DNA from: Triops longicaudatus
Taxonomy: Eukaryota > Arthropoda > Branchiopoda > Notostraca > Triopsidae
Length of the DNA stretch: 64,000 nt
Direction: 5' to 3'
Assembly: GCA_022885665.1 (NCBI GenBank)
Contig: JAGQDJ010000023.1
Coordinates: 806,001-870,000 of the forward strand
Under the pieces are notes generated by a model. That model was not told where the DNA came from and did not search any database. It worked only from the letters and a program-made list of their open reading frames with translations. Shown in pieces: positions 62,005 through 64,000 of this stretch. Each line of letters starts with the position of its first letter. Position 1 is the stretch's first letter. A program made the translations under genes and the position numbers.

Positions 62005-63268
62005 TCAACTTAAAGCTGTGCTAATCAAAACCACATCCCCATTAACTGATATGGCACGAACAGGAACAGTAAGGCGGTCAACAAACGTATGTACAAGGAT
62101 TTTGTTATGGTAGATCTTAAATTTATCTTCGTCCTTCCTTATACGCAAAGTGAAAATTTGATTCGGTTTAAAAGGTGAAGGTCGCACACGTTCTTCTCTT
62201 CCCCAATGTCCCGAGCTCAGTGTATTAAGCACTAAAGCGTATCCCTCCTCTTCATCAAAGCGCGGATTGACGTGAAGGATAATCGACGGACGAGGGAACC
62301 ATCGACAGTCGTCAAGAAGATTAACATGGAAGCGATATGGAAGTTTTTTAACTCGACCACAAACCGTTATTTCTTGTCCACTTTCGAGCACGCGTTCCAG
62401 GGACGCCAGATACGGCAACGCCTTAACACAATGATGAGATTTCATAATGTTATATGGCTCTTTTTACTTGTATTACCAGATCGTCGGAATCACATCTATG
62501 CAAGGTTCCCGGCATCAAGGACAATGGGGAGTTCTCTGGATGACTTTCAGAAATTGTATACTCTACGTCCCAGAGCGATATGTCTCCGTTTATGTTTACA
62601 GCATTTATTAGGCTGTAATGAATGCGGTGCTCGTAGATGCAAGTTAAACGGCCGTCAACGGATATCTACGGATATGAAATAAATAAATTTCTTCTAACGG
62701 AACGTAATTTACTAAAAAGGCCCAATCAGCAATAAAGAACTCCACAGTAAATAGAGTATTCCGTCGGAACGGAAACTTTTTCGTACAGGCTAACTCTTCC
62801 GTACCCCATCCGCCTTTCCTCGAAATTCGGGAATTTCTTACGATTTGGCACGTGTCAAAACGAGGATTAAAATGGAAAGCAATATTAGGATCCGGATCCG
62901 AAGGATTCTGGATGAAGTCTATAGCAAACCTGTAACATAAATAAAAAATTACGTATATTCAACGAACATCGCCAATTCAATTACCTGGAAGGGTTTTCGT
63001 TCACTTTGCCTCTTACAGTTACGAGGGTTCCTATTCTCAAAGGTCGTACCGGTATCCGAGAGAAGTACGGCGTAGCCTAGGAAAGTTTCAGTCAAAAGCT
63101 CATTATCGCATCTAACTGCATGATAATACTTAACGCACGAATTCAACACACAAAAATCTCTCTCAGATTTACAGGATATTTTTTTTCAAGATATTTATAG
63201 TGAAAGCTACAGAACGGGCAACTAAAAATGCTTACACAGGAAGTTATCTCATCTTTCAACGAGGCCAT
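62005..63268 (-). CDS. Tandem-repeat galectin (two carbohydrate-recognition domains)
   Basis: Five exons on the minus strand: 63268-63236, 63076-62985, 62929-62713, 62665-62477, 62421-62005 (315 aa). Galectins are soluble beta-galactoside-binding lectins used in adhesion and immunity. Domain 1 (about 13-150) has GTLVTVRGKV, FHFNPRFD, VRNSR, WGTEELA, FPFRRNTLFTVEF, VDGRLTCIYEHRI and VNINGDISLW. A linker of about 25 residues leads to domain 2 (about 178-315): GQEITVCGRV, ILHVNPRFDEEEG, LVLN, HWGREER, PFKPNQIFTLRI, HTFVDR and ISVNGDVVL. Domain 2 keeps every core sugar-binding residue (H-N-R, N, W, E, R). Domain 1 has Leu in place of the final Arg. There is no signal peptide, as usual for galectins. 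The short first exon (MASLKDEITSC) was chosen because it gives an ATG, a good donor and the right phase. Confidence 0.9.

Positions 63269-64000
<732 letters not shown>

Overview
The window is animal nuclear DNA from a compact, intron-rich genome. Most introns are 45-90 bp with GT/AG ends, and genes lie on both strands a few hundred bases apart. The protein families (a secreted ZP-domain protein ending in an RRRR cleavage site, a tandem galectin, a BTB/C2H2 zinc-finger protein, a DREF/ZBED1-like domesticated transposase, Tribbles, Son of sevenless) fit a bilaterian, most likely an arthropod or a close ecdysozoan relative. No species can be named from sequence alone. Every spliced model below was joined by hand. 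Except for the possible two-exon gene inside Tribbles, each follows a recognised family, and in all of them the exon lengths sum to a whole number of codons.

Layout. 1-13.2 kb: no recognisable gene. 13.3-22.3 kb: dense cluster of DMAC2L/factor B (+), Beclin-1 (+), NUDT14-like Nudix hydrolase (-), USP25/28-like deubiquitinase (+) and FAM32A (-), followed by a solo LTR. 22.9-25.6 kb: gene-poor, with a poly-G/N/poly-C assembly gap. 25.6-31.2 kb: complete 24-exon Son of sevenless gene (+). 31.8-33.7 kb: a small LTR retroelement whose only ORF resembles the C-terminal part of translation factor eIF3a. 34.9-38.2 kb: PEX19 (+) and an ABHD1/3-type hydrolase (+). 40.6-45.6 kb: Tribbles pseudokinase (+), with a possible small gene inside its third intron. 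47.5-52.7 kb: ZBED1/DREF-like gene (+) facing a BTB-zinc-finger gene (-). 53.6-56.0 kb: methylcrotonyl-CoA carboxylase beta subunit (+). 56.6-63.3 kb: three minus-strand genes, a ZP-domain protein, an SLC49A4/DIRC2-like transporter and a two-domain galectin. The window ends in a 360-base run of T.

The genes are mostly unrelated housekeeping and signalling genes and do not form an operon. Their arrangement is typical of compact animal genomes: convergent pairs with short gaps (Beclin/NUDT14, USP/FAM32A, ZBED/BTB-ZF) and divergent pairs with shared promoter space (NUDT14/USP, BTB-ZF/MCCC2).

The most unusual object is the element at 31826-33699. It has 266-bp LTRs differing at 4 positions, a 4-bp target duplication, a tRNA-Leu type primer-binding site and no reverse-transcriptase or gag sequence, but carries an open 405-codon eIF3a-like frame. 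A related solo LTR at 22593-22861 has its own 4-bp target duplication, showing that the family has moved more than once.
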